Source: Acidobacteria bacterium RIFCSPHIGHO2_01_FULL_67_28
Lineage (GTDB): Bacteria; Acidobacteriota; Terriglobia; Acidiferrales; 2-02-FULL-67-57
Direction of reading: 5' to 3'
Assembly (NCBI GenBank): GCA_001766965.1
Contig: MEKM01000025.1
Coordinates: 1 to 10,724 of the forward strand
Length of the DNA: 10,724 nt
Position 1 is the stretch's first letter. The number at the start of each line of letters is the position of its first letter. Made by a program: the position numbers and the translations under genes. The notes under the pieces were generated by a model. It saw nothing but the letters and a program-made list of their open reading frames with translations, was not told the DNA's origin and searched no databases. Below, in pieces: positions 1 through 7,395 of this stretch.

Positions 1-153
1 ACCTGGCGGTCATCCCGCTGGGAAGCCCTACCATGGCCGCGCTCATACCAACAGGGCTTTCTCCCCGCGGCATCGCGGTGGCCGTCGTGGCGGAGGGGCC
101 GGCGCCGCGCTCGGCTGGCGCCGTTCCCGGGAAGAACCCCGCCGCCCCCGTGC

Positions 154-159
154 TAGAAT
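154..159 (+). promoter_or_regulatory. Possible extended -10 promoter element for the lptF-lptG gene
   Basis: TAGAAT preceded by TGC (151-153) resembles an extended -10 box (TGn + TATAAT-like). It lies about 45 bases before the permease start. The position where a -35 box would sit (131-136, GAAGAA) does not resemble TTGACA, so any promoter would have to rely on the extended -10. A similar GGC-TAGAGT hexamer precedes the kinase gene at 9217. No strong Shine-Dalgarno sequence is seen just before the start codon at 203. Confidence 0.35.
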
Positions 160-202
160 CCACGGCGAGGCGGCCAGCCGGGCGCCGCCTTTCCGGTCAG
201 CC

Positions 203-2515
203 ATGAAGCTGCTCGACCGCTACATCCTCCGCGAAATCCTGGGCTACGCCCTGCTGGGGCTCGGCGTTTTCCTCTTCATTCTCATGACGCCGGAAGTGCT
301 CCGCTTGAGCGAGCTGCTGGCGCAGGAAACCGTTACCTGGAGCCAGATGGGCCGCCTCTTCTTGAGCGTGCTGCCCGAAAAACTGGCCTGGGCCATCCCC
401 TTGAGCGTCCTGACCGGCCTGCTGATGGGGATGAGCCGGCTGGCGGCCGACAGCGAAGTCATCGCCCTGCACGCGGTGGGCGTGGGGCAAAGCCGGCTGC
501 TGCGCCCGCTGCTGCTCTTTGCCGTCCTGGGGGCGGCGCTGACGGCGCTCACCACGGTCTGGGGCGGGCCCGGGGGAGCGCGCGCACTGCGGGCCCTGCA
601 AGCGGAGCTCGCCACCGGCCAGGTCTCCTACGAGCTCGAGCCGCGCGTCTTCGACGAGCGCTTCCCCAAGCGCATCCTCTACGTGCAGGACACCGAGCAG
701 GGCGGGAGCCGTTGGCGCGGCGTCTTCCTGGCCGACGTCAGCGAGCCGATGAACCCCACGCTCACCGTGGCCGAGTCCGCCTTCGTGCTCCCCGACCCCG
801 CAGGCCGCAGCCTCCTCCTGCAACTCTCGAATGGCAGCACCCACATCTACCTCGGGCGGGAGACCGAACGCTATTCGGTCTCCACCTTCGCCGAGAGCAT
901 CCTTGCCATGCCCCTGCCCACCAGCACCGCCAACCTGGAAGTTCGCCGGAACGCCGAGTTGGGTCTCCGCGAGCTCTGGGCCGCCAGCCAGCAGGGCCCG
1001 GGCTGGCGGACGCTGCGGGCCGACTTCCACCGCCGGCTCGCCCTGCCCGCCTCCTGCCTGCTCTTCGGCCTGGTGGCGTTGCCGATGGGGATGCTGGCCC
1101 AGCGCTCCGGCCGCGCCGTGGGGTTCGTCCTGGCCGTCGCCACCGCCCTGGCCTACTACTTCATCTTCCTGCTCGGGGACCGCCTGGGACGCCAGGGCGA
1201 CCTCTGGCCCGGCCCGGGCGTCTGGCTCGCCAACGGCGCACTGCTCGTCGCGGGTCTATTCGCTCTTTCGCCCGCCTCCCGCTGGTTGGCCGCCCCCGCC
1301 CGGCTGACTGCACTCCTTGACCGCCTGCGCCCGCCGCAACCCGCCATCCCGCCTGCGCGGCCGGCGCCCTCGGCCCGGCCTTTCACGCCGGCGCCCGGCG
1401 ATGGCGCCGGCCGCCGGCGTATGCCGCGCACACTGGACGTCTACGTTGTCCGCGGAGTGCTTTTCTACTTCTTCCTCCAACTCTCCGCCCTGGTCCTCAT
1501 CTTCGCCCTCTTCACCATCCTGGAGATGGCCGACGACATCGCCGCCCGCAACATCCCCTGGTCGGTGGTCGGGCGCTTCCTCTGGTACCTGCTGCCGCAG
1601 CTGATTTACTGGATGGCGCCGCTGGCCCTGCTGCTCGGGGTGCTGGTCGAGCTGGCGCTCTTGAGCAAGCGGAATGAGCTCGTAGCCATCATGGGCGCCG
1701 GCATCAGCCTCTACCGCATCGCCGTCCCCATCGTCGTCCTCGGAGTCGGTCTCTCCGGGCTGCTGTTTTGGCTCGACCAGACCTACCTGCCCTACGCCAA
1801 CCAGCGCCGGGAAGCCATCGGCAACCAAATCAAGGGCCGGCCGCCCCAGACCGTGCTGCAAGCCGAGCGTCGCTGGGTCTTCGGCGACCAGCCTCGCATC
1901 TATCACTTCGCCTACTTCGACCCGAGCGAGAAGCTCCTGGCCCGGCTGACGGTGGTTGACCTCGACCCCCAGACCTTCGGCGTCCGCCGCCGCCTCTACG
2001 GTCGCCGTGCCGCCTGGGACCCGCAAGCCGGCACCTGGGTCTTCTCCAGCGGCTGGGACCGCTCCTTCGGCCTCGACAACAGCGTTTCCTTCCGCCCCCT
2101 GGCCAACGCCAGCTTCCCCGAGCTGACCGAAGGCCCCACGCACTTCCAGCGCGAGATTCGCGAGTCGGCGCAAATGAACGTCCGCGAATTGAGCGGCTAC
2201 ATCGGCGAGCTGCGCCAAAGCGGCCTCAATGTCACGCGCCTGCTCGTGCAATGGCACAAGAAGTTTTCCTTTCCTCTTATGGCTGCCATCATCGTTTTCC
2301 TGGGCTTCCCCTTCGGGCAACGCATGGGCAAACGAGGCGCGCTGGGCGGCCTGGCCGCCGGCATCGCCCTCGGCTTCACCTACTGGGTCTTGGGGACGGG
2401 AGTCTTCGAGGCGCTGGGGAACCTGGGTCTGCTGCCGCCGATCTTGGCCGCCTGGGGTGCGAACCTGGTTTTCGTTTTCGCTGGCCTCTACCTCATGCTG
2501 CAAATCGATACCTAG
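203..2515 (+). CDS. Fused LptF-LptG lipopolysaccharide export permease
   Basis: Inner-membrane permease of the Lpt system, which with the LptB ATPase extracts lipopolysaccharide from the inner membrane and passes it through LptC/LptA to the outer membrane. LptF and LptG are normally separate proteins of about 350-400 residues; this 770-residue protein holds both units. Unit 1 (residues 1-365) starts MKLLDRYILREIL, with hydrophobic segments near 13-33, 56-76 and 99-120, a soluble periplasmic beta-jellyroll-type region (about 121-272), then segments near 278-298, 305-325 and 337-357. Unit 2 (about 408-770) starts PRTLDVYVVRGVL and repeats the plan: segments near 417-438, 458-482 and 503-523, soluble region 524-682, segments near 688-705, 713-730 and 744-766. 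Residues 371-407 form a Pro/Ala/Arg-rich linker. Met407 (codon at 1421) is where a separate lptG could begin, but no ribosome-binding site precedes it. No in-frame start lies upstream of 203. The order LptF-like then LptG-like is inferred from gene order in other bacteria and the two halves' sequence style. Confidence 0.9.
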   Translation: MKLLDRYILREILGYALLGLGVFLFILMTPEVLRLSELLAQETVTWSQMGRLFLSVLPEKLAWAIPLSVLTGLLMGMSRLAADSEVIALHAVGVGQSRLLRPLLLFAVLGAALTALTTVWGGPGGARALRALQAELATGQVSYELEPRVFDERFPKRILYVQDTEQGGSRWRGVFLADVSEPMNPTLTVAESAFVLPDPAGRSLLLQLSNGSTHIYLGRETERYSVSTFAESILAMPLPTSTANLEVRRNAELGLRELWAASQQGPGWRTLRADFHRRLALPASCLLFGLVALPMGMLAQRSGRAVGFVLAVATALAYYFIFLLGDRLGRQGDLWPGPGVWLANGALLVAGLFALSPASRWLAAPARLTALLDRLRPPQPAIPPARPAPSARPFTPAPGDGAGRRRMPRTLDVYVVRGVLFYFFLQLSALVLIFALFTILEMADDIAARNIPWSVVGRFLWYLLPQLIYWMAPLALLLGVLVELALLSKRNELVAIMGAGISLYRIAVPIVVLGVGLSGLLFWLDQTYLPYANQRREAIGNQIKGRPPQTVLQAERRWVFGDQPRIYHFAYFDPSEKLLARLTVVDLDPQTFGVRRRLYGRRAAWDPQAGTWVFSSGWDRSFGLDNSVSFRPLANASFPELTEGPTHFQREIRESAQMNVRELSGYIGELRQSGLNVTRLLVQWHKKFSFPLMAAIIVFLGFPFGQRMGKRGALGGLAAGIALGFTYWVLGTGVFEALGNLGLLPPILAAWGANLVFVFAGLYLMLQIDT

Positions 2516-2532
2516 AGGCCTTCAAGAAACCT

Positions 2533-2547
2533 TAAAGTAACACTTTA
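2533..2547. other. Short AT-rich palindrome in the convergent gap
   Basis: The 38-bp gap between the convergent permease and ppdK genes contains a perfect 6-bp inverted repeat, TAAAGT-AAC-ACTTTA. It is AT-rich, lacks a GC stem and lacks a T-tract on either strand, so it is a poor intrinsic terminator. It may still be a shared 3' end structure, or chance. Confidence 0.25.
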
Positions 2548-2553
2548 TCCCCG

Positions 2554-5271
2554 CTAGGCGGTCCGAGCCACGCCTTCTACCAGCCCCAATCTCTCTTTAA
2601 TGGCCGCCTGCGCGGCCGCCAGGCGAGCCACCGGCACGCGGTAAGGCGAACAGCTTACATAGTTCAAGCCGATTTGGTGGCAGAACTCAACCGAGGCCGG
2701 GTCGCCCCCGTGCTCGCCGCAAATCCCCACCTTCAGGTTCGGCCGGGCGCGGCGACCAAGCTCCGTCCCCATCCGCACCAGCACACCCACCCCTTCGGCA
2801 TCCAGCACCTGGAAGGGGTCATCCGCCAGGATGCCCAGTTGCTCGTACTCCCGGATGATACGTCCGGTGTCGTCACGGGAGAAGCCGAAGGTGGTCTGGG
2901 TCAGGTCGTTCGTCCCGAAGGAGAAGAACTGCGCCTCGGCCGCGATTTGGTCGGCCGTCACCGCCGCGCGGGGCAGCTCGATCATCGTCCCCACCAGGTA
3001 CTCGACCCTGCGCTTCTTTTCGGCAAATACAGCCGCCGCCACCTTTTCGACGAGCTCCTTCTGCAGGGTCAGCTCCCGGACGTGTCCGACCAGGGGGATC
3101 ATCACCTCGGGCAGCACCTTCACCCCTTCGGCCGCGACTTCGCACGCGGCCTCGAAGATCGCCCGGGCCTGCATTTCGGAAATCTCCGGGTAGCTTATTC
3201 CCAGGCGGCAGCCGCGGTGGCCGAGCATGGGATTGAACTCGTGCAGCTGCTCCACCCGCTCCAGGAGCCGTTCTTTTTCAGCTACTTCCCCGGTTTTCCC
3301 GGCCCCTTTCAGACGTTCGATCTCGACCATCAAAACCTCGCGCTTCGGCAAGAACTCGTGCAAGGGCGGATCGAGCAGCCGGATGGTGACCGGGAAGCCG
3401 TCCATTTCCCTGAACAATCCCTTGAAGTCCTCCCGCTGCATGGGGAGCAGCTTGGCCAGAGCCTGCCGGCGGCTGGCCTCGGTGTCTGCCAGGATCATCG
3501 CCTGGACGTGCGGCAGACGTTCCTCGGCGAAGAACATGTGCTCGGTGCGACACAGGCCGATGCCTTCGGCCCCGAAACGGCGGGCCACCTGGGCGTCGCG
3601 GGGGATGTCGGCGTTGGCCCGCACGCCGAGGCGCCGCTCGCGGTCGGCCCATTTCATGAACTCGGCGAACTCGCCCGTAGCCGGGTCGGGGTTGATGGTC
3701 CGGGCCTGGCCGAGGATGACCCGGCCGGTCGTCCCGTCGAGCGAGATCCAGTCGCCTTCCTTCACCCGGTGGCTGTCCACGCTGAAGACCCCTTCCGCTT
3801 CCTGGATGCGAATGGTTTCGCAGCCGGCCACGCAGCACTTCCCCATGCCGCGGGCCACCACCGCGGCGTGGCTCGTCATCCCACCGCGCGCCGTCAGGAT
3901 GCCCGCGGCCGCGTCCATCCCATGGATATCGTCCGGGACGGTTTCCGCCCGCACCAGGATGACCGGCTCGGAGCGCCCCCGCAGGGCAGCCTCGTCCGCC
4001 GTGAAGACCACCTTCCCCACCGCCGCTCCCGGGGAGGCCGGCAGGCCCTTGGCGATCACCGTCAGCGGCTGCGAGTCGTCAATGATGGGGTGGAGGAGCT
4101 GCTCGAGCTGGGCAGGCTCGACCCGCATCACCGCCTCCCGCGGGGTGATGAGCTTCTCCTTCACCATGTCGTAGGCGATCTTGAGCGCGGCCCGCCCGGT
4201 GCGCTTGCCGGTGCGGGTTTGGAGCATGTAGAGCTTGCGGTCCTGGATGGTGTACTCGAAGTCCTGCATGTCGCGGTAGTGCCGCTCGAGCAGGCCCGCG
4301 ATGCGGCGGAGCTGCCGGTAGGCTTCGGGCAGGAGCTTCTCCAGCTCGGCCACCGGCTGGGGCGTGCGGATGCCCGCCACCACGTCCTCCCCCTGGGCGT
4401 TCTGCAGGAACTCCCCGTAAAACTCCTTGGCGCCGGTCGAGGGGTTGCGGGTGAACCCGACCCCCGTGGCCGACCGCTCCCCCAGGTTCCCGAAGACCAT
4501 CATTTGCACGTTCACGGCCGTGCCCAGCGACTCCGAGATCTTGTGCATCTTGCGGTAGGTGCGGGCGCGGGGATTGTTCCAGGAGCGGAAGACGGCGTCG
4601 CGCGCCAGGGCGAGCTGCCGGCGGGGCTCCTGGGGGAAAGGCTTACCCGTGCGCTCCTGGACGAGCTTATTGTAGCGGCGCACGACTTCGGCCAGCGCCT
4701 CGGCGGTCAGCTCGGTGTCGAGCCGCGCCCGGTTCTCCTTCTTCGCACCGTCGAAGAGGTGCTCGAACTCCTCCTTCTTGATGCCCAGCACAATGTTCCC
4801 GAACATTTGGATGAACCGGCGGTAGCAGTCCTGGGCGAAGCGCGGGTTCTGGGTGCGACGGGCGAGCACCTGCACGGTGTCGTCGTTCAAGCCGAGGTTC
4901 AGGATGGTGTCCATCATGCCGGGCATCGAGAACTTCGCCCCCGAACGCACCGAGACGAGCAGCGGGTTCGCCTTCGAGCCGAGCTCACAGCCGCTCATTT
5001 TCTCCAGGCGCTCGAGCGCCTGCTCCACCTGGCGCTCGATGAAGGGCCCGAGCCGGTTGCCGGCCTCGAAAAAATGTCGGCACGCCGACGTGGCGATGGT
5101 GAAACCGGGCGGCACGGGCAGCCTGGCGTTGGTCATTTCCGCCAGGCCGGCGCCTTTGCCCCCGAGCAGCTCCTTCATGTCGCCGCGCCCATCGGCCCGG
5201 CCGCCCCCGAAGAAGTAGACGAACTTCCCCTTGGGCGCTTTCGCGGGCTTTTTCGTGTGTTTCTTCGCCAT
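2554..5271 (-). CDS. ppdK: Pyruvate, phosphate dikinase
   Basis: Cytoplasmic enzyme interconverting pyruvate + ATP + Pi with phosphoenolpyruvate + AMP + PPi, in glycolysis or gluconeogenesis. At 905 residues it is close to the family's roughly 875-900. The N-terminal ATP-grasp nucleotide-binding region covers about 17-355 (GGKGAGLAEM at 37-46, SVRSGAKFSMPGMMDT at 107-122). The phosphohistidine swivel domain follows, with GGMTSHAAVVARGMGK at 463-478: His468 is the expected phosphorylated residue and Thr466 the position modified by the PPDK regulatory protein in other organisms. The C-terminal PEP/pyruvate barrel has GIGLCRTEHMFF (570-581), FNPMLGHRGCRLG (679-691), SFGTNDLTQTTFGFSRDD (784-801) and CGEHGGDP with catalytic Cys851. 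All key residues are present. The first 16 residues are an extra Lys-rich tail. The start has an AGGGAG ribosome-binding site (plus-strand 5278-5283) six bases upstream. It follows glyS by 3 nt in the same reading frame. A palindromic repeat lies within codons 62-66. Confidence 0.97.
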   Translation of the reverse strand: MAKKHTKKPAKAPKGKFVYFFGGGRADGRGDMKELLGGKGAGLAEMTNARLPVPPGFTIATSACRHFFEAGNRLGPFIERQVEQALERLEKMSGCELGSKANPLLVSVRSGAKFSMPGMMDTILNLGLNDDTVQVLARRTQNPRFAQDCYRRFIQMFGNIVLGIKKEEFEHLFDGAKKENRARLDTELTAEALAEVVRRYNKLVQERTGKPFPQEPRRQLALARDAVFRSWNNPRARTYRKMHKISESLGTAVNVQMMVFGNLGERSATGVGFTRNPSTGAKEFYGEFLQNAQGEDVVAGIRTPQPVAELEKLLPEAYRQLRRIAGLLERHYRDMQDFEYTIQDRKLYMLQTRTGKRTGRAALKIAYDMVKEKLITPREAVMRVEPAQLEQLLHPIIDDSQPLTVIAKGLPASPGAAVGKVVFTADEAALRGRSEPVILVRAETVPDDIHGMDAAAGILTARGGMTSHAAVVARGMGKCCVAGCETIRIQEAEGVFSVDSHRVKEGDWISLDGTTGRVILGQARTINPDPATGEFAEFMKWADRERRLGVRANADIPRDAQVARRFGAEGIGLCRTEHMFFAEERLPHVQAMILADTEASRRQALAKLLPMQREDFKGLFREMDGFPVTIRLLDPPLHEFLPKREVLMVEIERLKGAGKTGEVAEKERLLERVEQLHEFNPMLGHRGCRLGISYPEISEMQARAIFEAACEVAAEGVKVLPEVMIPLVGHVRELTLQKELVEKVAAAVFAEKKRRVEYLVGTMIELPRAAVTADQIAAEAQFFSFGTNDLTQTTFGFSRDDTGRIIREYEQLGILADDPFQVLDAEGVGVLVRMGTELGRRARPNLKVGICGEHGGDPASVEFCHQIGLNYVSCSPYRVPVARLAAAQAAIKERLGLVEGVARTA
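5074..5089 (+). repeat. Dispersed palindromic repeat, copy 1 (within ppdK)
   Basis: ATGTCGGCACGCCGAC: 6-bp arms GTCGGC/GCCGAC around AC. Identical over 16 bases to the copies at 6233-6248 and 9071-9086 (the latter inverted). On the minus strand it encodes PPDK residues Ser62-His66 in the N-terminal ATP-grasp region. Confidence 0.7.
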
Positions 5272-5274
5272 GGT

Positions 5275-7395
5275 TCACTCCCTGGTCTTCGGGCCGACGG
5301 CGAGCTCCGCAAAGTCGGCCACGGTGGAAAACTCTTTCAAGAGGTGGGCCAGCAGGGCCAGCCGGTTTTCCCGCACCGCCTCATCTTTGGCCATCACCAA
5401 CACGGTATCGAAGAAGCGGTCCACCTGCGGGCGCAGCGTGGCGATCTGCCGCAGGGCCTCCGGATACCGGTGCCTCTCCCGGAACTCGGCCACCCGGGAC
5501 CGCAGCTTCAAGAAGCGGTCGTAGAGCTCCCGTTCCGCTCCGGCTTCGATGAGGTTGTTCTCGATGGGGCGGGCGGAGCGATCGGGCCCGCCGGCCTGCT
5601 CGAGGATGTTGCGGATGCGCTTGAAAGCGGCGGCTACCGGCTCGAAGTCCGGCGTCGGCCGCAGGGCCCGCAGGGCCGCGAGCCGGGCGCCCGCGTCCAC
5701 GAGGTCGTCCCAACCAGCCGAGAACACAGCGTTGACCTCGTCGTAGGCGAAGCCCTTCCCTTCCCGGAAGAGATGCCGGGCGCGCTCTTCGAGGAAGCCG
5801 AGGACCGGAGCCGGGCTCGCCTCCCGCCCGGCCAGCCCGCTCCCGGCCAGGATGGTCATTGCCTCCCGGACGGCGGCGTCGAGCGAGAGGCGCAGGCCCA
5901 TCTCGACGATGATCCGGACGATGCCGCTCCCGGCCCGGCGCAGAGCAAACGGGTCGCGCGAGCCCGTGGGCACGAGGCCCACGGCAAAGCAGGCGGCGAC
6001 GCTGTCGAGCTTGTCGGCCATGGCCAGGGTGGCGCCCTCGAGCGTCCCGGGGAGAGAGTCCTCCGGCCCCACGGGCTTGTAGTGGTCGTGGATGGCGCAG
6101 GCGACCGCCTCCGGATCGCCCTGGGCGCGGGCGTACAAGCCTCCGACAACCCCCTGGAGCTCGGGGAACTCGCCGACCATTTCCGTGGTGAGATCGCACT
6201 TCGCAAGCTCGGCAGCCCGGGTAACGGCTGCAATGTCGGCACGCCGACCATCGGCCGACATTTCGCGCGCCAGCCAGCCTGCCAGCGCCTGCACACGCTC
6301 CACTTTCTTGCGGTAACTCCCGAGGCGCGACTCGAAAACCACTCCTTCGAGCAACGGCAGGCGCTCGGCGAGCTTCCGTTTCTGGTCGGCCTCCCAGAAG
6401 AAGCCGGCGTCCCGAAAGCGCGCCGCGAGCACCGCCTCGTGGTTCCGGCGGATCTCGCCCCCCGAGTCCCGGTCAAGGTCAATCACCACAAGGAAGTGCG
6501 GGGCAAGCGCGCCGCGAGCGTCCTCGACCGCAAAGTACTTCTGGTGGTGCCGCATCACCGTCACCAGCACCTCTTCGGGCAACGTCAAAAACTCCGCGGC
6601 GAACCCGCCCAGGAGCGCCGCCGGGTGCTCAACCATGTCCACGACCAGGTCCAGAAGCCCGGGATCGCACTTCTCCCGCAGGCGCAGCGGCTTGAGCAGG
6701 CGCGCGCACTCCTGCTCGATTCTCCTCCGCCGCTCCCCCGGCTCGACGACCACGCCGACCTGCCCAAGCCGTCGCCGGTAGTCAGCCAAACCCTTCACCG
6801 AAAGGGACCGGTTCGCCAGCGAGCGGTGGCCCCGGGTGGTTCGACCGCTGCGGACGCCCCCTAACTCGAACTCGACCACTCGCCCGTCGAACAAGGCCAC
6901 GAGCCAGCGGATGGGGCGGATGAAGCGCAGACCCTGGGCCGAGGTCCAAACCATCGACCGGGGAAACTCGACTTGAGGAATCAGGGACGGGAGCAGCTCC
7001 GCCAGCACGGCTGATGTCGGCCTGCCGACCTTCCGGCTGACGGCGGCCACGTAGGCGCCCTTGGGCGTCTGCTTGATCTTCAAGTCCGAAACCTTGACGC
7101 CGAGCTTCGCGGCAAAGCTCTCTGCCGCTCGAGTGGGCTTCCCCGCCGCGTCGAAGGCCACGGCCTTCGGCGGGCCGACAACCTCTTCCGTCCGCGTCGG
7201 CTCGGCCGCTGCCAGGCGCGAGCAGGCAGCCACCAGCCGCCGAGGAGTGCCGAAGGTCTCGACCGGTTTTCCCTGGAGCAAGCCTCGGGCTTGGAGCTCG
7301 CGCTCAAGCAACTCTTTCAGACTGGCGCGGGCCCGCGGGAGCATCCAAGCGGGGATCTCCTCGCAGCCGATTTCAAGCAGGAACTCGCCGCTCAT
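5275..7395 (-). CDS. glyS: Glycine--tRNA ligase, beta subunit
   Basis: Beta subunit of the heterotetrameric (alpha2beta2) glycyl-tRNA synthetase; with GlyQ it charges tRNA-Gly, the beta chain mainly recognising tRNA. It has 706 residues, within the family's usual 680-720. Recognisable blocks: LLEIGCEEIPAWMLP (6-20), ETFGTPRRL (46-54), VVGPPKAVAFD (72-82), GRPT (124-127), FIRPIRWLVALFDG (158-171), TRGHR (187-191), VTVMRHHQKYFAV (278-290), RFRDAGFFWEADQK (326-339), MVGEFPELQGVVGGLYA (406-422), MADKLDSVAACFAVGLVPTGSRDPFALRR (as 459-473 and 474-487), then the C-terminal anticodon-binding-type helical region. The frame stays open upstream to 7683 inside glyQ, but the start chosen overlaps the glyQ stop as ATGA and has GGGAG (plus-strand 7404-7408) eight bases before it, and the family N-terminus begins there. 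Residues 379-389 coincide with a repeat element and look longer than the equivalent loop in other GlyS proteins. Confidence 0.97.
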   Translation of the reverse strand: MSGEFLLEIGCEEIPAWMLPRARASLKELLERELQARGLLQGKPVETFGTPRRLVAACSRLAAAEPTRTEEVVGPPKAVAFDAAGKPTRAAESFAAKLGVKVSDLKIKQTPKGAYVAAVSRKVGRPTSAVLAELLPSLIPQVEFPRSMVWTSAQGLRFIRPIRWLVALFDGRVVEFELGGVRSGRTTRGHRSLANRSLSVKGLADYRRRLGQVGVVVEPGERRRRIEQECARLLKPLRLREKCDPGLLDLVVDMVEHPAALLGGFAAEFLTLPEEVLVTVMRHHQKYFAVEDARGALAPHFLVVIDLDRDSGGEIRRNHEAVLAARFRDAGFFWEADQKRKLAERLPLLEGVVFESRLGSYRKKVERVQALAGWLAREMSADGRRADIAAVTRAAELAKCDLTTEMVGEFPELQGVVGGLYARAQGDPEAVACAIHDHYKPVGPEDSLPGTLEGATLAMADKLDSVAACFAVGLVPTGSRDPFALRRAGSGIVRIIVEMGLRLSLDAAVREAMTILAGSGLAGREASPAPVLGFLEERARHLFREGKGFAYDEVNAVFSAGWDDLVDAGARLAALRALRPTPDFEPVAAAFKRIRNILEQAGGPDRSARPIENNLIEAGAERELYDRFLKLRSRVAEFRERHRYPEALRQIATLRPQVDRFFDTVLVMAKDEAVRENRLALLAHLLKEFSTVADFAELAVGPKTRE
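6232..6262 (+). repeat. Dispersed palindromic repeat, copy 2, with an extra outer half-site (within glyS)
   Basis: The 16-base unit ATGTCGGCACGCCGAC at 6233-6248 is followed five bases later by another GCCGACATT, so that AATGTCGGC (6232-6240) and GCCGACATT (6254-6262) form a perfect 9-bp inverted repeat around the internal GCCGAC. It encodes GlyS residues 379-389 on the minus strand. This is the most elaborate copy in the window. Confidence 0.75.
7014..7029 (+). repeat. Dispersed palindromic repeat, copy 3 (within glyS)
   Basis: ATGTCGGCCTGCCGAC: same arms GTCGGC/GCCGAC, with CT instead of AC in the centre. It encodes GlyS residues 123-128 (VGRPTS) on the minus strand. Since GRPT is a conserved GlyS motif, this copy is the one most likely to be a coincidence of codon choice. 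Confidence 0.5.

Noticed and set aside
10..18. GTCATCCCG near the left edge, matching part of the REP-like element at 10195-10220
   Set aside because: Only nine bases match and the rest of the element is absent.
100..123. Inverted repeat CGGCGCC...GGCGCCG in the leader of the permease gene
   Set aside because: A 7-bp GC stem with a 10-base loop is expected often in such GC-rich DNA, and there is no T-tract to make it a terminator.
1..206. Open plus-strand frame from the left edge to the TGA at 204, possibly the end of an upstream gene, and short minus-strand starts near 34 and 46
   Set aside because: The translation (LAVIPLGSPTMAALIPTG...) resembles nothing I recognise, and all frames here are open because of high GC. 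The minus-strand ATGs lack well-spaced ribosome-binding sites. Sequence to the left would decide.
1256..2503. A 415-codon open frame on the minus strand opposite the permease gene
   Set aside because: Same codon-aligned antisense effect of GC-rich coding sequence; the opposite strand encodes a clear membrane protein.
2674..6864. A 1396-codon open frame on the plus strand opposite ppdK and glyS
   Set aside because: Its codons are exactly the reverse complements of the sense codons of ppdK and glyS, which share one frame. It stays open because those GC-rich genes avoid TTA, CTA and TCA. The translation is low-complexity (Gly/His/Arg-rich) with no recognisable domain.
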